Shown piece by piece: positions 62,224-64,000 of a stretch of 64,000 nucleotides of DNA. Within the stretch, counting starts at the first letter, position 1; each line of letters begins with the position of its first letter. Origin of the DNA: an uncultured Lachnospiraceae bacterium (GTDB lineage Bacteria; Bacillota; Clostridia; Lachnospirales; Lachnospiraceae); NCBI GenBank assembly GCA_905234595.1, contig CAJOID010000002.1, forward strand, positions 1 to 64,000, written 5' to 3'. Made by a program: the position numbers and the translations under genes. The notes beneath the pieces are model-generated. The model was not told where the DNA came from. It searched no databases and worked only from the letters and a program-made list of their open reading frames with translations.

Positions 62224-63154
62224 AAGAAAAAGAGTATTTGATATCATACAGATAGGTCAGAGCAGGGACATTGCAAGCAAGGCGTTTGATTATGTCCTTG
62301 TTCTTGTTATTGTCACAAATATCCTGGTGATGATCCTTGAGACATTTGAACCTCTTACGGAGTACGGATATGTCTTTGAGATCGTGGAGATCGCCTGTAT
62401 CCTGTTTTTTGCCATGGAATACGTGCTCAGGATATGGACAGCGGATTATCTGTATCCGGATGTGTCGAGGGGACGTGCGGCAGCGAACTTTATTTTCAGT
62501 TTTGACGGAATAGTTGAGCTTTTCACCATATTGCCGTTTTTCTTCCTTTCGGGATTCGTGGTATTCAGGATGCTCAGGGTGGTCAGGATATTCCATCTGT
62601 TCAGGCTGAATGCGAACTATGACTCGTTTAATGTCATTACCACTGTTCTGAAAGAAAAGAAAAACCAGATACTTTCATCGCTCTTCATACTGTTCGTGCT
62701 CGTACTCGGTGCTTCCATATGCATGTATTCCGCAGAACATGAGGTTCAGCCGGAAGTATTTGACAATGCTTTCTCCGGGATATGGTGGAGCGTATCCACG
62801 ATACTGACCATAGGCTACGGGGATATGTATCCGGTGACGGCGGCAGGCAGGATCATGGCTGTGATAATATCCGTACTTGGTGTGGGGGTCGTGGCAATCC
62901 CTACCGGTATCATATCCGCAGGATTTGTAGAGTACTACAGCCGTATGCAGCGCGATGAACTTCACAGCAGAGGTACGATAGCACTTAATGCCACGCCTGA
63001 GTCCGGTCTGACGGGACTGAACATGGAAGAGTTGATGAATGATTTCGGGATATCACCGCTTGTGATCATCAGAGACGGTGCGGTTGTGATTCCGACTGAC
63101 GATATCAGGATAATTAACGGAGATACATTGGTTTATTATGACGACCCGATCTGA
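62216..63154 (+). CDS. Voltage-gated-like K+ channel (6TM) with C-terminal RCK_C-like module
   Basis: S4-like RMLRVVRIFHLFR, pore helix and selectivity filter STILTIGYGDMYP. TTG start overlaps the glmS stop. Confidence 0.88.
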   Translation: MNKRKRVFDIIQIGQSRDIASKAFDYVLVLVIVTNILVMILETFEPLTEYGYVFEIVEIACILFFAMEYVLRIWTADYLYPDVSRGRAAANFIFSFDGIVELFTILPFFFLSGFVVFRMLRVVRIFHLFRLNANYDSFNVITTVLKEKKNQILSSLFILFVLVLGASICMYSAEHEVQPEVFDNAFSGIWWSVSTILTIGYGDMYPVTAAGRIMAVIISVLGVGVVAIPTGIISAGFVEYYSRMQRDELHSRGTIALNATPESGLTGLNMEELMNDFGISPLVIIRDGAVVIPTDDIRIINGDTLVYYDDPI

Positions 63155-63680
63155 AATACCTGCAGAAAAACCCAAAAGAAAAAATCTGGAAGAGAGATTC
63201 GCCGACTGGCTCGGACACTGGCCCAGGATCCAGGAACTCTATTTAAAGTATGAGGAGATCATAACATACCTGTTCGTGGGAGGAATGACCACGGTAGTTG
63301 CATGGACCTGTAAGTTTCTGGGCAACCTGATCCTGTACAGGGGTGCGGCTACGCATACATCCGTACAGACGGCGATATTGACCGTTATAGACTGGACAGC
63401 GGGTGTCATTTTTTCATTCTTTACCAACAGGACTTATGTGTTCAAGAGTGATGCACCGATGCTGCCGGAAGCATGCAAATTCGTTGCATCCAGGATATCA
63501 ACACTGTTTCTGGAGTATTTGTGCATGCTGGTCCTGGACACGATCCTGGGAATCAACTTTTATGTATCGACTGTAGTAACTGCGGTCATCGTGGTCATAG
63601 CCAACTATATCTTCAGCAAGTTCCTGGTCTTCAGGAATAAGAAGAAAACTCCGGAGGAAACCGCATCGGATGGACAATAA
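63138..63680 (+). CDS. GtrA-family membrane protein
   Basis: ITYLFVGGMTTVVAWTCKFLGNLIL; WTAGVIFSFFTNRTYVFKS; ANYIFSKFLVFRNKK. Confidence 0.9.
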   Translation: MTTRSEIPAEKPKRKNLEERFADWLGHWPRIQELYLKYEEIITYLFVGGMTTVVAWTCKFLGNLILYRGAATHTSVQTAILTVIDWTAGVIFSFFTNRTYVFKSDAPMLPEACKFVASRISTLFLEYLCMLVLDTILGINFYVSTVVTAVIVVIANYIFSKFLVFRNKKKTPEETASDGQ

Positions 63681-64000
63681 GCAGGAGAATACTTACAAAA
63701 ACATATACCGGATAATGCTTGTTGTGATGGCAGCGGTGATATTGCCGATATGGTATCTTGGTCGTTTTCAGGTCCTGAACCTGGACGATTTTTATTTTGG
63801 TGCGATGACTCACCATGCCTGGATCAGGACGCATTCCCCGGCGGAAGTCATAAAAGCTGCCTGTGAACAGGTCCGGTTTTATTTCTTTGCCAAGCAGGCC
63901 ACATATTCATCGGTGTTTCTGATGTCCGTATTTCCCGGAGTCTGGGCCCGGAATATGTATTTTCCAGTTCCGGTCATCCTGTCATCCATGATCATAGCGT
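63670..64000 (+). CDS. Membrane protein of unknown function (glycosyltransferase/DUF6056-like), 5' part only
   Basis: ATG at 63670 overlaps the gtrA-like stop; MDNKQENTYKNIYRIMLVVMAAVILPIWYLGRFQVLNLDDFYFGAMTHHAW..., open to the window end. Confidence 0.6.
   Translation, partial: MDNKQENTYKNIYRIMLVVMAAVILPIWYLGRFQVLNLDDFYFGAMTHHAWIRTHSPAEVIKAACEQVRFYFFAKQATYSSVFLMSVFPGVWARNMYFPVPVILSSMIIA

Overview
The window is a chromosomal origin region from a Lachnospiraceae/Clostridiales-like Firmicute; the taxonomy is inferred from gene families only. The right half (about 31-64 kb) is largely housekeeping. It holds serS, an HD-GYP gene, DUF4446, parB/parA with parS-like sites, an inverted hydrolase-mnmE-mnmG-rsmG block, jag-yidC-yidD-rnpA-rpmH, oriC, dnaA-dnaN-yaaA-recF-gyrB-gyrA, an antiporter, murG, an MBOAT/SGNH pair, pgi, glmS, a Kv-like channel and a GtrA protein. 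The left half (1-31 kb) is accessory. It contains two GH43 enzymes with an apparent transcription attenuator and a malic enzyme gene broken by a small deletion. It also contains a cluster of an 11.2-kb FecR-domain surface protein, an NHL protein and a CHASE2-class III cyclase, divergent from a DISM-like HD-GYP protein. Downstream lie a tightly coupled operon (membrane protein, MATE, DUF6472, ddh, GH113, degenerate 7TM kinase, histidine kinase, response regulator), a chemoreceptor, and an orphan flagellin-like gene divergent from capA with overlapping -35 elements. The strongest candidates for a new system are the FecR/NHL/CHASE2-cyclase/HD-GYP envelope-signalling cluster and the flagellin-like/capA promoter pair. 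All family calls come from reading the translations; no database search was run.
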